A stretch of 64,000 nt of DNA from Natrinema zhouii (GTDB taxonomy: Archaea; Halobacteriota; Halobacteria; Halobacteriales; Natrialbaceae): assembly GCF_013456555.2 (NCBI RefSeq), contig NZ_CP059154.1, forward strand, positions 3,162,001 through 3,226,000. The letters run 5' to 3'. A program made the position numbers and the translations under genes. A model generated the notes under the pieces. That model was given only the letters and a program-made list of their open reading frames with translations, had not been told where the DNA came from and made no database searches. Of the stretch, positions 49,919 to 57,976 are shown in pieces. Positions within the stretch are counted from its first letter, which is position 1; the number at the start of each line of letters is the position of its first letter.

Positions 49919-51037
49919 ATGTCGGCCGATTCCGAGCTTTCGAACGAGCTTCAGCGAGTTCTCCAGGAATTTGGCCCCAATCTGAAGCCGCTTTCACCTG
50001 AGGAAGCGGTACAGAAGTTCCTAAAGAGCGAAAAATCAGAGCTGGCACCGGCCACTCTTGATGAGTACGAGCGTGAACTGACCCGATTCGTGGGCTTCTG
50101 TGGCGAGCACGGTGTCGAAGATACCACCGAATTCGATGGTCGTGTCCTTCACGACTTCAAGATCTGGCGGCGCGATGAGGCACATGACGGTGAAGGGTCG
50201 TTGTCGAAAAAGACGATGCGAGATGAGCTATACCTCTTTCGGAAGTTCCTGCGATTCCTGGAATCGATTGACGCAGTGACTCCCCGGCTGCATGCGAAAA
50301 TCGAGATTCCGACGCTCGATCCCGGTGAAGGAGAACGAGATATCGATTTCGCGTCCGACGAGCTCAACGCGATTCTTACCCACCTTGAAAAATACGAGTA
50401 CGCGACCCGGGAACACGCTGTGTGGGTGCTCTTCGCCGCAACAGGACGACGTCCCAGCGGCCTTCGAGCACTTGACCTCGAAGACATTCACTTGGAGGGA
50501 GATGAGGCGTACATCGAGTTCCGCCACCGCGTGGACGGAGAGACCGAAACGCGGCTCAAAAACAAGAAAAGTAGTGAGAACACGGTTTACCTGAGTGACT
50601 CTGCAGCTGAAGTCATTCAGGACTACATCGATACGAATCGAGTCGATGTTGGTGAAAAGGGCCGTTCTCCCCTCCTTACGACCGTTCACGGCCGATTGTC
50701 CGATTCTTCCATTCGGAAGTATGTCTACAAGTGGAGTCGGCCATGCGTGGTTGGAAATAGCTGTCCGGAGGGGCGAAACCCAGATGACTGCGAGGCGATG
50801 GAATCGAGTGATCGTGCGGTGAAGTGCCCGTTCAGCAAGCCACCGGTCGCTCTTCGGCACGGTTACATCTCCAACTTGCGGCGTCAGGGAATTTCACTCC
50901 ATACAATCAGTGATCGGTGCGATGTGAGCGAAGAAGTAATCGAGAAACACTACAGCGAGCTTTCCGAGAAAGAGAAACGAGAGTTACGGCGGGAAGAATT
51001 AGAATCGAACACTGGGTCAGACGACGGATATCTCTAA
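49919..51037 (+). CDS. Tyrosine recombinase, paralogue with Cys4 insertion
   Basis: A 372-residue integrase. The SAM-like domain is at residues 40-130 (LAPATLDEYERELTRFVGFC). Catalytic parts are Arg in AATGRRPSGLRALDLEDIHL, the box PPVALRHGYISNLRRQG, in which the first His of HxLR is replaced by Val, and the Tyr in EKHYSELSEKEKRELRR. The insertion CVVGNSCPEGRNPDDCEAME with AVKCP matches the Cys4 segment of the integrase at 44844. Both share FxDG or similar linkers and N-terminal layout. Divergent from the hypothetical gene at 48556. The changed His could lower activity, a prediction only. Confidence 0.87.
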   Translation: MSADSELSNELQRVLQEFGPNLKPLSPEEAVQKFLKSEKSELAPATLDEYERELTRFVGFCGEHGVEDTTEFDGRVLHDFKIWRRDEAHDGEGSLSKKTMRDELYLFRKFLRFLESIDAVTPRLHAKIEIPTLDPGEGERDIDFASDELNAILTHLEKYEYATREHAVWVLFAATGRRPSGLRALDLEDIHLEGDEAYIEFRHRVDGETETRLKNKKSSENTVYLSDSAAEVIQDYIDTNRVDVGEKGRSPLLTTVHGRLSDSSIRKYVYKWSRPCVVGNSCPEGRNPDDCEAMESSDRAVKCPFSKPPVALRHGYISNLRRQGISLHTISDRCDVSEEVIEKHYSELSEKEKRELRREELESNTGSDDGYL

Positions 51038-51122
51038 CTATCAGGCTCTTTGGAGTCTTCTGGCTACGATTAGCGGGCGACAAGGGCGATGGCCGAGTAG
51101 TTCGAAAAGTCGTTCCCACTCT

Positions 51123-51231
51123 GTTGGAATCCATTTGTTCAGATACGACCTGCGGTGAAACAGCCGGTAAGTGGGGTTGCTTACCTAACGGCTATTTCAG
51201 CGGGAAAGCGTCGAACAAATAGGATTTCAAC
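51123..51231. repeat. 109-nt imperfect inverted repeat, MITE-like
   Basis: The outer arms GTTGGAATCC-ATTTGTTC and GAACAAAT-AGGATTTCAAC pair almost perfectly. Inner arms TGAAACAGCCG and CGGCTATTTCA, and a core of GTAAG and CTTAC, pair across a TGGGGTTG loop. All lie between the integrase stop and the CARF-HTH gene. The end word CTGTTGGAATCC also occurs at 41255 and, inverted with changes, at 44237. It could be a non-autonomous element, an attachment or replication structure, or an RNA. The gap 51038-51247 contains no gene. Confidence 0.6.
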
Positions 51232-51247
51232 GGTAGCCCGTTCACCC

Positions 51248-51898
51248 TTAATTTGTCCACTGAAGATACAGACGGCCGACGTCTGTCACGTAGACCTGCT
51301 TTGCCCGTCCTTCAGTCTCCGTTTCGACAAGTCCCTTCTCCTGAAGCTGAGATACGTGATAGCTGACCTTCTGTGAGGACTCTCCAAGTTCGTCTCCGAT
51401 TTCACGTAGAATAACGCCTCTACGGCCGCCCTTGTCCCACTCACCGAGTGTCTGGAGAACATTAAGCTGGAGACCTTCAATTTCAAACGTGAGGGGTTGG
51501 GTAGGCGATGGAAGCTTCTTCACGAGCTCGTCCACCGACTCCTCACCGGTTTGTGGCTCCAAAACGTAGTACGGAGTCGCCCCGATGAAGAACGCAGAGG
51601 CGGTGGCTGCTCCCGCCATCAGGTTTGTACCACCTGTGATGTTCACGTAGATCTCTTGGTCAGGGTTCTCTCTCGCCACGCTCACAACCGTATCGACCAC
51701 ATCCCGAAGGTCGAACGCATCTATGAGATCGATCTCGACGTTGTATCCGAACTGAGTAAGCTCTTCAGCGAGCTCATTCCCGACTGATTGGAACTTTTCG
51801 CTGGTCAGGAGCTGGACATAGTCAGCGGATCCATAGGCCTGCAGTCCACGCTTAATGTGGACTGTAGTTTCTCCGTGGGGGACGATGTGCAGACTCAT
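51248..51898 (-). CDS. CARF-domain winged-helix protein (Csa3/DUF6293-like)
   Basis: A 216-residue protein: residues 1-130 are a CARF fold with SADYVQLLTSEKFQSVGNEL, YNVEIDLIDAFDLRDVVDTV and the ligand-loop motif IYVNITGGTNLMAGAATASA (Asn86, GGTN), and residues 140-216 are a winged helix (GVILREIGDELGESSQKVSY, HVSQLQEKGLVETETEGRAK). CARF domains bind cyclic oligoadenylates in CRISPR type III signalling. None is encoded in this window. It ends the operon that starts with the methylase fusion at 54755. A sensor-regulator of that system is the natural inference. Confidence 0.8.
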   Translation of the reverse strand: MSLHIVPHGETTVHIKRGLQAYGSADYVQLLTSEKFQSVGNELAEELTQFGYNVEIDLIDAFDLRDVVDTVVSVARENPDQEIYVNITGGTNLMAGAATASAFFIGATPYYVLEPQTGEESVDELVKKLPSPTQPLTFEIEGLQLNVLQTLGEWDKGGRRGVILREIGDELGESSQKVSYHVSQLQEKGLVETETEGRAKQVYVTDVGRLYLQWTN

Positions 51899-52743
51899 TA
51901 TCGGTCGCTCTCGACGAATTTTCTGACTCGGTTGTTGTTCTCGACCACCGGTGTGAGACTGCTGAACGGTTCATCAGCGTGGTTGTATTGTTGCTCTGCC
52001 TTCAGGATGACCACGTCTCCCTCTGAGGGGAAGTACTCGACGTACTGGGGCTCGATTCGAATGCTCTGCCCTGCTTCACCCTCCTGGAACGAGGTGACGT
52101 ATCCGACCCGCCCCTCCACGTGATCGACGAATCCAATGTGAAAGTCGTGGTCATCGTCAAGGAGGCGGCGGCGCTCTTCGTACGTATCATCATCCAGCTC
52201 CAGGATCCGTCCCCAAGTCCGAATGACTCCCTCTAACGCGTTCCAGATCAGGAGAAGCGAACTAAGGAGGACAGGATCCGCCTGTTGATCGGGAGACGGC
52301 AGCTCCTTCGGGTGAGCGATCTCGTCTTCCCGGTACTCGTTCAGGTTCTCCAGGGCGAACGTGTAGGAAATATCAATTTCCTCGTCGAGGAGCACCGTTG
52401 AGTACGTTTTGAACCAGCGGAATGCGTTGACCACGTTGTCTTCGTTCCGGATCTCTCCGCCGACTTCTCGCTGTAGCTTCTCCCGGTAGCCCTGTTCATC
52501 GGCAAGACCGAGGAAGACATACCGAAGATAGTTGTACAGCTGAGCGGTGTTAAACCGGTCTTGGAACGAAGCTCGTGTAGACTGCTCCACCCAGCCGAAG
52601 TACTCGTCTATCTTCTGGTAGACGTCGTCATCGCTTTCGACGTCGATACGAGGTTCGATGATATCTGCCAGCAGGTCGAAGCATTTGTCGATCTGCTCCT
52701 CGATCATCTCCTCGTTAGTCGGTGCGGCGGAAGACTCGCTCAT
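51898..52743 (-). CDS. Unknown protein of RM-like operon, possible HEPN domain
   Basis: A 281-residue protein in the middle of a three-gene operon (its stop overlaps the CARF-HTH ATG by one base, and a two-base gap separates it from the methylase fusion). The first 200 residues are helical: VYQKIDEYFGWVEQSTRASF, YLRYVFLGLADEQGYREKL, then ENLNEYREDEIAHPKELPSP, in which Arg138-x5-His144 fits the relaxed HEPN motif R-x4-6-H. The last 70 residues are beta-rich (YVEYFPSEGDVVILKAEQQY) like an OB or TRAM domain. HEPN assignment is tentative because the motif context (AHPKE) differs from the usual RN-x-x-x-H. Function unknown. Confidence 0.55.
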   Translation of the reverse strand: MSESSAAPTNEEMIEEQIDKCFDLLADIIEPRIDVESDDDVYQKIDEYFGWVEQSTRASFQDRFNTAQLYNYLRYVFLGLADEQGYREKLQREVGGEIRNEDNVVNAFRWFKTYSTVLLDEEIDISYTFALENLNEYREDEIAHPKELPSPDQQADPVLLSSLLLIWNALEGVIRTWGRILELDDDTYEERRRLLDDDHDFHIGFVDHVEGRVGYVTSFQEGEAGQSIRIEPQYVEYFPSEGDVVILKAEQQYNHADEPFSSLTPVVENNNRVRKFVESDR

Positions 52744-52745
52744 AT

Positions 52746-54755
52746 TCAGTCACCTCCGAAGAGGCCTTCGAGGTCATCTTGGAGCTGCTCCTGCTCCTGT
52801 TCCAGGTCAGTAATTTTGTCCAGGCGCTTCCGGATCGACTCTGCTTTATCCTGAATCTCCGCTTCCGAGAACTCAGGCACCAGCAGCTCCCGCAACCGTC
52901 TGATCGGGATATGCTGTATTGTCGCTCCGCCCTGCATCGACTCCAGCTGTTTTCTGGACAGTTCCGTGTCCAGGAAGTGGGCGTACACCAAGGCCTCCTC
53001 CTCTGTACGGAAGCGAACGACGGCCCACATCGAACTCGGAGCGATCTCCTCTTCGGGATGGTGGATGTGGATCTTTGATCCAGTGGCCGAGACTAAGACG
53101 TCCGTCTCGTCCGCCCTCACGATGTTGTCACTGACATCGACAAACTCGGAGTACTTCTCCTGCTGGATATCACGGATATTAACGTACGGAAGCCGGTGGT
53201 CGCTGTCTTCCTCGAACACCTGATCCGGCTTCTTGGTACCGCCACGGATCTCTTCAGCGACGTCCTGAATCTCCCTCACCTCAGCGTACCGCTGCTGGAG
53301 CTTACGGCTTGTCTCATCCATCTGAATGATTTCACTGGGCAGATAGGATCGGCCTTCCAACCTACTCAGTTCAAGGGTGTCGGCCTTGCCGAGACGGATG
53401 TCATCCACGACCTCCGGAATCTTCTGCTCCGGATCGTCGTCGCTATCGACGATCCCGTAGGAAATCTTGTCGCTCGGTGAAGACGGCTCGTTTGCTATCT
53501 TCAGGATCACCGTAGAGACGCCAGTATGGTCGTAGACCGGGGCATTAACCTCGATCAGGGATTCTATACGGTACTCTGAGCGGAGCGTCTCCCGGAAGTC
53601 AGAGGACCTTCTCTTGTACAGTTTACCAATCGGCAGAATAACTGTTAGACGGCCGCCGGGCTTGAGGCGCTCCAGTGAGTCCAATACAAACTTCTCGTCG
53701 CCGTTCCGGGCAGGAGTTCCGTCCGGCTTCTCGTAGTGGAGGTTGAACGGCGGGTCGATGAAGACCTGGTCGAACTCAGCCGGCAAGCTGTGATCTATCT
53801 GCGAGAGCTTCAGATAGTCACCTGCCGTGTAGCTGACATCGGAGCCGAACAGTTCGTTGAGGAAGATGGCACTGTTGACGGCGTCGATGTTGATTTCAAC
53901 GCCGTGTGCGTCTGCGCCTCGTGCGCTGGCTTGCCGGAGAATATTCCCATACCCTGCGGCAGGATCCAGGACCAGATCGCCTTCGCCGATCTCTGAGAGG
54001 TCGAGAAGCGCCTCACCCAGCCAGATCGGAGTAGTTTGCGACCTGGTTTTCTCTTGCTCTTCGAGCTCCACAAACGCTTCAGCCACTTTCGGCGGCGTCT
54101 TATCCAGGTCGATACCGTAGAAGGTGTTCAGAACCTGCTCCTGGAACTCAACATCAAGAGCACGGCCTTGGGACTTGAACGGCGGATACTCCTCCTCGAT
54201 CAGCTGGTCTAACTCCTTCAGATCCTTCTCGGAGAGAGTGTCGATGTCCAGGTTGTAGTTGTGTCGCTCAGCGGCCAGCTTTCGAAATAGGCTGTGGTAA
54301 AGATGGATCTCAATATCTCTGCCCATCTTCCCCCTGAAGTAATCCGCAAGCCGCCAGAACTTCATCCGGACCTCTTCAGCAGATTCTAACGCGCGACGCT
54401 CCTGCCCGTTGTCTCTCGGGAACCCAGCGATCTCTCGCTCCACCTGCTCGCCTTCTTCACCCGGAACCAGTTTGAAGACGTATTCGAAGGACTCGGAGAC
54501 CAGTGCGCCATACGGTGCTCCAGAGTGATCCATCAGACGACGGAGCTCTTTCAGGTCTTCCCGCTCCCGATGCTCAGAAATGACCGTGCTACATTCCACG
54601 ACCACGTAGAACTCGTCCAGTTGCTCGTCCAAGACGGCGATATCCGGACGGAAGCTTAGTTTCCCCTCAACAAACGGCTCCACTACCACCCTATCTTCGC
54701 CGTAGATCTCTGTGAGCTCGTGGACCGTATCCCGGACGAGTTCTTGATCACGCAT
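52746..54755 (-). CDS. N6-adenine methylase-specificity fusion with PD-(D/E)XK-like N-terminus
   Basis: A 669-residue protein resembling a one-polypeptide type I/IIG restriction-modification enzyme. Residues 1-60 resemble a PD-(D/E)XK endonuclease start (RPDIAVLDEQLDEFYVVVEC, with Asp38 and Glu54, but the catalytic Lys is Ser56). Residues 240-460 are the methylase with SAM motif LVLDPAAGYGN (residues 261-271) and catalytic motif FIDPPFNL (DPPF 334-337). Residues about 480-669 resemble an HsdS target-recognition domain ending in a coiled coil (SIRKRLDKITDLEQEQEQLQ). The lost Lys may mean the N-terminus only binds DNA. First gene of the CARF operon, starting at 54755. Confidence 0.8.
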   Translation of the reverse strand: MRDQELVRDTVHELTEIYGEDRVVVEPFVEGKLSFRPDIAVLDEQLDEFYVVVECSTVISEHREREDLKELRRLMDHSGAPYGALVSESFEYVFKLVPGEEGEQVEREIAGFPRDNGQERRALESAEEVRMKFWRLADYFRGKMGRDIEIHLYHSLFRKLAAERHNYNLDIDTLSEKDLKELDQLIEEEYPPFKSQGRALDVEFQEQVLNTFYGIDLDKTPPKVAEAFVELEEQEKTRSQTTPIWLGEALLDLSEIGEGDLVLDPAAGYGNILRQASARGADAHGVEINIDAVNSAIFLNELFGSDVSYTAGDYLKLSQIDHSLPAEFDQVFIDPPFNLHYEKPDGTPARNGDEKFVLDSLERLKPGGRLTVILPIGKLYKRRSSDFRETLRSEYRIESLIEVNAPVYDHTGVSTVILKIANEPSSPSDKISYGIVDSDDDPEQKIPEVVDDIRLGKADTLELSRLEGRSYLPSEIIQMDETSRKLQQRYAEVREIQDVAEEIRGGTKKPDQVFEEDSDHRLPYVNIRDIQQEKYSEFVDVSDNIVRADETDVLVSATGSKIHIHHPEEEIAPSSMWAVVRFRTEEEALVYAHFLDTELSRKQLESMQGGATIQHIPIRRLRELLVPEFSEAEIQDKAESIRKRLDKITDLEQEQEQLQDDLEGLFGGD

Positions 54756-54895
54756 ACCAACCAGTTACTGTGATGACTACATAGAATTTGGCTTTGAAAG
54801 TCAAAACTGGGTTTTGACAATCCTAGTGCTGTACTTAGGACCATGGCGATAGAGAGATGGAGGTACTAGGAACCCGCCTACATATCTCGCATGAC

Positions 54896-55225
54896 TCAGG
54901 TTTCAATTTTCCAGCCGACACCTTCCGATACCTCCTCGAATCCCTCTGTTTCGAGGATATGTTCCATAGCCGGATGAACGGCATTATTCACCGTAACCTC
55001 CGGAATTCCGTGGTCCCGGCTGAGACAAACAAACTCGTGAAGAGCAGCTCGTGCGATCCCCTTGCCCTCCCAGTGGGGTTCTACCTCAATGTGCTCAAGT
55101 TTCCCGGGGATACCTTCGATGGCACCGACGTATGTCCCATTTACGAGAATCGCGTATCCTAATCTAGCCTCGGTAAGATCAACATCTTCAGTGCTGACCT
55201 GGCTGATCTCGTTCGGGTCGCTCAT
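54896..55225 (-). CDS. GNAT-family N-acetyltransferase
   Basis: A 109-residue protein with start ATG at 55225 (MSDPNEISQVSTEDVDLTEA), shorter than usual because the N-terminal strands are minimal. The GNAT core is LGYAILVNGTYVGAIEGIPG, LEHIEVEPHWEGKGIARAAL (the acetyl-CoA motif A, here with GKGIARA) and VTVNNAVHPAMEHILETEGF. Acceptor unknown. It lies about 120 bp upstream of the left end of an IS630 element, so its promoter region may have been altered by insertion. Confidence 0.8.
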   Translation of the reverse strand: MSDPNEISQVSTEDVDLTEARLGYAILVNGTYVGAIEGIPGKLEHIEVEPHWEGKGIARAALHEFVCLSRDHGIPEVTVNNAVHPAMEHILETEGFEEVSEGVGWKIET

Positions 55226-55356
55226 TTTTTGGGTATAGTCCCCGCTGGATCTGGAGTTCCGGGGTTGATCTTTCAGTATCGGTGGTTTTGGACTGGAAAG
55301 TAGTTTGGGGACTCCCCAGGCGCGAACGTCTGGAAGCGCGAGAACTATAGTAAACA

Positions 55357-55848
55357 TTAGAAGTAATTACTCACTATCGGAATGGAGAGTTGGTCAAGAG
55401 CGGTGTCGATTGCTGTTGTGAGTTCAGTCAATGAATCAAAGAACCGATTGCTAAGATCCACCTGGAGTTGTCTCCAGCACTCCTCGACCGGATTTAGCTC
55501 AGGAGAGTACGCCGGTAACGTGACAAAGGCGAGGTCGTCGCGGACCGCTAGGTCCGTAACGGCCGACGCCTGGAAGTACGGCGCACCATCTAGCACGATA
55601 ATCAAATCGTCTTCGAACTCTTTGCATAACGCGAGAATGAAATGTTTTGCGTGTTCGGCGGTGACGTACTCTTCGAACCGGGAGAAAAATCGATCACCGT
55701 CCTCGGTGATCGCGCCCAACAAACTCGTCCAGTCGCGTTGTCCAGACAATTCGACGGACGGCCGCGTGCCGCGCGGAAACCATGCGGCACGCGGCTCAAC
55801 TTGCACAGATTTCTTGGTTTGATCGATACAGACTACTGTGGCGTCCAT
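55357..55848 (-). CDS. IS630-family transposase, C-terminal (orfB, DDE domain)
   Basis: A 163-residue frame carrying the DDE catalytic core of an IS630 transposase: CIDQTKKSVQVEPRAAWFPR (first Asp, the CIDQT), LIIVLDGAPYFQASAVTDLA (second Asp) and FVTLPAYSPELNPVEECWRQ (the YSPELNPVEE ending with the catalytic Glu). Produced by a -1 frameshift from orfA, or started at the ATG at 55848. Confidence 0.9.
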   Translation of the reverse strand: MDATVVCIDQTKKSVQVEPRAAWFPRGTRPSVELSGQRDWTSLLGAITEDGDRFFSRFEEYVTAEHAKHFILALCKEFEDDLIIVLDGAPYFQASAVTDLAVRDDLAFVTLPAYSPELNPVEECWRQLQVDLSNRFFDSLTELTTAIDTALDQLSIPIVSNYF

Positions 55849-56372
55849 CTCCCGCCGCTTTTTTTGAGTTCCTCGCGGAACGTTTCTTCCTCTTCAGCAT
55901 CTGCTTCAGCGGCTGTACGGCGCGGTTTTTGATAGCTCAATCCTGCTTCTTTGAGCAACCGCCGGCAGCTTGGGATTGAGTACTCGACATTGTAGGTTTC
56001 GTCGAGATACTGCTGGACGAGCGCCGGCGTCCACGCCGGCGCGTCAACTCCAACGTTCACTGGTGGTTCGTGAACCGTTTCTTCGAATTTTTGTTGCTCT
56101 TTTTCCGAGAGCTTTCGTTTTCTCCCAGATCGGTGAGCATCAGTAACGGCCTGCTCAAGCGACTCGTCAGTGTCGAGTCGCTTGAGCCAACTGTAGATTG
56201 TTCGTCGGCCGGTGTCGTGCCACTCTGCTAGTTCGGTCTGTGTCACACCGTTTTTGTACGCAATTGCTGCTAATAACCGCTGTGTCGGCTTGTTTCCCTC
56301 GACGTTGTCGAGAGCATCTTGAAGTTCTTCGACAGAGATTTCGTCGAGATGGTCCATTAGTATACGCAACAT
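55833..56372 (-). CDS. IS630-family transposase, N-terminal (orfA)
   Basis: A 179-residue frame with the helix-turn-helix of IS630 transposases (TQTELAEWHDTGRRTIYSWL and RLLKEAGLSYQKPRR). Near its end the minus strand has CTCAAAAAAAGCGG, a seven-A run suited to programmed -1 ribosomal frameshifting, which joins the product to the DDE frame at 55848. Without frameshifting only the DNA-binding half is made. Confidence 0.85.
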   Translation of the reverse strand: MLRILMDHLDEISVEELQDALDNVEGNKPTQRLLAAIAYKNGVTQTELAEWHDTGRRTIYSWLKRLDTDESLEQAVTDAHRSGRKRKLSEKEQQKFEETVHEPPVNVGVDAPAWTPALVQQYLDETYNVEYSIPSCRRLLKEAGLSYQKPRRTAAEADAEEEETFREELKKSGGRWTPQ

Positions 56373-56475
56373 TCTGTGGGCGGAAAATTCTAACGGTTAC
56401 TATAGTATATAAACCCACCGTGAGAATGCGGGTTTCGTCCTTACCGGAAGGAACTTTTCAAGTTTCTCTTCGGGC

Positions 56476-57969
56476 GTGATGTTTTCCAATCACACAGCCG
56501 CTGAGAGGCATTGCGCCAAGATTAATATAAAACGTACGATGCGCTCGGTGTTGGGAGAGCGTATCGTAGCTTTATGTAAGAACACGGGTCGAAGCTTAAA
56601 AGGTAAGATCGCGCTTCCAGCCACCCTCCCGCTCGCTCTTACACTGACTACCGCTCCTTCCCAAAGCGAACTCGGAGGCTTCGCTGGAACAGGCGATTCA
56701 AACGAAACTGTTCAGCACGGGAAGTCTGCGACCGACGGGAACGATGATCCCAGTGATCCTGACGAAGGGAAACTGGCAAGCGCGGACGATAATCCACGTG
56801 GGCTCATCTACGCGCGGGTGAGCAGTGGTAATCAGCTGAAGGGAGACGGTGAAGAGGAAAATGTAGAATACGACCAGGGGAGCATCGAAGGACAGATAGA
56901 AGAGTTGACTGAATTGGCCCAAAAAGAAGGGATTCACCTCCCTTATGATCCGATCACGGACGAGGCTAAGACGGGAACCAACTTCGACCGTGACGGGATC
57001 CAAGAAGTCTTTGAGATTTCTAAGCGCAAGGAGATTGACTACCTCTTGGTAGAGAAGGTAGACCGGATCGGTAGAAGTGCGCCGGAGACGTTGTACTTCA
57101 TCTACATTCTTCAGTCGGAATGTGATGTTACATTGCTCACGCCCTCGGGAGAGCGAGATCTTGACAAGGTCGAGGGCCTGATGCAGACTACCCTGTTGTC
57201 ACTAATGGCCGAAGTCCAGAACGACATTAGGACCACGAAGGCGAAGAAAGAGCGTATTCGTGGGTTCCTCCATAAGAAGAATTGGAAGTGCAAGTCTCCG
57301 AAGATCCCGCTTGGTTACAACGAGACGGATGACGGTTGGTTAGAGGTCGATCACGGAGAGAAGACCATCGTTCGGGACCTATTCCAGAAATTCGTCGGTT
57401 GTGAGAAGTATTCAAAAACCGAAGAGTATATCGACAACAAGTACGGTGCGGAGGTGCTCGATGGGCATCAGGTAAAAACGCTACTTACGAACTTCGTATA
57501 CATCGGCAAGCCGCGACTGCCCAGGGAGTGGCTTACTGAAACGACGTACGAGAATAATCTCGAAGATCCATCGCTTCACATACTTCAGAAAGATGAATCC
57601 GCGGACATTGATGTTAGTGAGGAAACATTCAAAGAAGCACAGGAGATCATCAACGAGAAAGACGATGACCACTCCACAGATGACGATACTCATCAGTTGC
57701 TGGACTTCATCGAAGAGTTCAGCCTGTTCGCAGTCATCGAAGGATCTGAATCAGCTACGTTACTCCACCATTGCGGGGAACCGCTGGTGACTGATGGTCA
57801 AGTGGACTTGAAGGGGAGAACAGTCCACCGGTACCGGTGTCGGAAGTGTGAAGAATCAGAGGAGGCTAAATCGTACTACCAACAGTGGCCACAGCAATAT
57901 GAACTGGACACGATCGAGTTGATCCAAGACGTCGTGGAGGGGAACTCGAACTTCTTGGGGGAATCCTGA
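56476..57969 (+). CDS. Large serine recombinase
   Basis: A 497-residue serine recombinase. Residues 105-250 are the catalytic domain: RGLIYARVSSGNQLKGDGEE (nucleophile Ser in YARVSSGNQ), then EIDYLLVEKVDRIGRSAPET (the V-x-K-x-DR-x-GR motif) and LLSLMAEVQNDIRTTKAKKE. The recombinase domain follows (KIPLGYNETDDGW, YIGKPRLPREW) and a late Cys pair (HCGEPL, CRKCEESEE) suggests a zinc ribbon. The N-terminal 105 residues are odd, with a hydrophobic stretch (LPATLPLALTLTTAPS) and an acidic tract. They may belong to a later start. It is near the IS630 end and convergent to the CoiA-like gene. Confidence 0.8.
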   Translation: MMFSNHTAAERHCAKINIKRTMRSVLGERIVALCKNTGRSLKGKIALPATLPLALTLTTAPSQSELGGFAGTGDSNETVQHGKSATDGNDDPSDPDEGKLASADDNPRGLIYARVSSGNQLKGDGEEENVEYDQGSIEGQIEELTELAQKEGIHLPYDPITDEAKTGTNFDRDGIQEVFEISKRKEIDYLLVEKVDRIGRSAPETLYFIYILQSECDVTLLTPSGERDLDKVEGLMQTTLLSLMAEVQNDIRTTKAKKERIRGFLHKKNWKCKSPKIPLGYNETDDGWLEVDHGEKTIVRDLFQKFVGCEKYSKTEEYIDNKYGAEVLDGHQVKTLLTNFVYIGKPRLPREWLTETTYENNLEDPSLHILQKDESADIDVSEETFKEAQEIINEKDDDHSTDDDTHQLLDFIEEFSLFAVIEGSESATLLHHCGEPLVTDGQVDLKGRTVHRYRCRKCEESEEAKSYYQQWPQQYELDTIELIQDVVEGNSNFLGES

Positions 57970-57976
57970 TGATGAA

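Larger units (their letters stand above)
55345..56405 (-). mobile_element. IS630-family insertion sequence
   Basis: About 1.06 kb bounded by 18-bp terminal inverted repeats, CTATAGTAAACATTAGAA at 55345-55362 and its reverse complement at 56388-56405 with two differences, flanked by TA as usual for IS630. It contains two overlapping frames on the minus strand (orfA 55833-56372, orfB 55357-55848). Both look intact and the element could be active. Confidence 0.85.
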
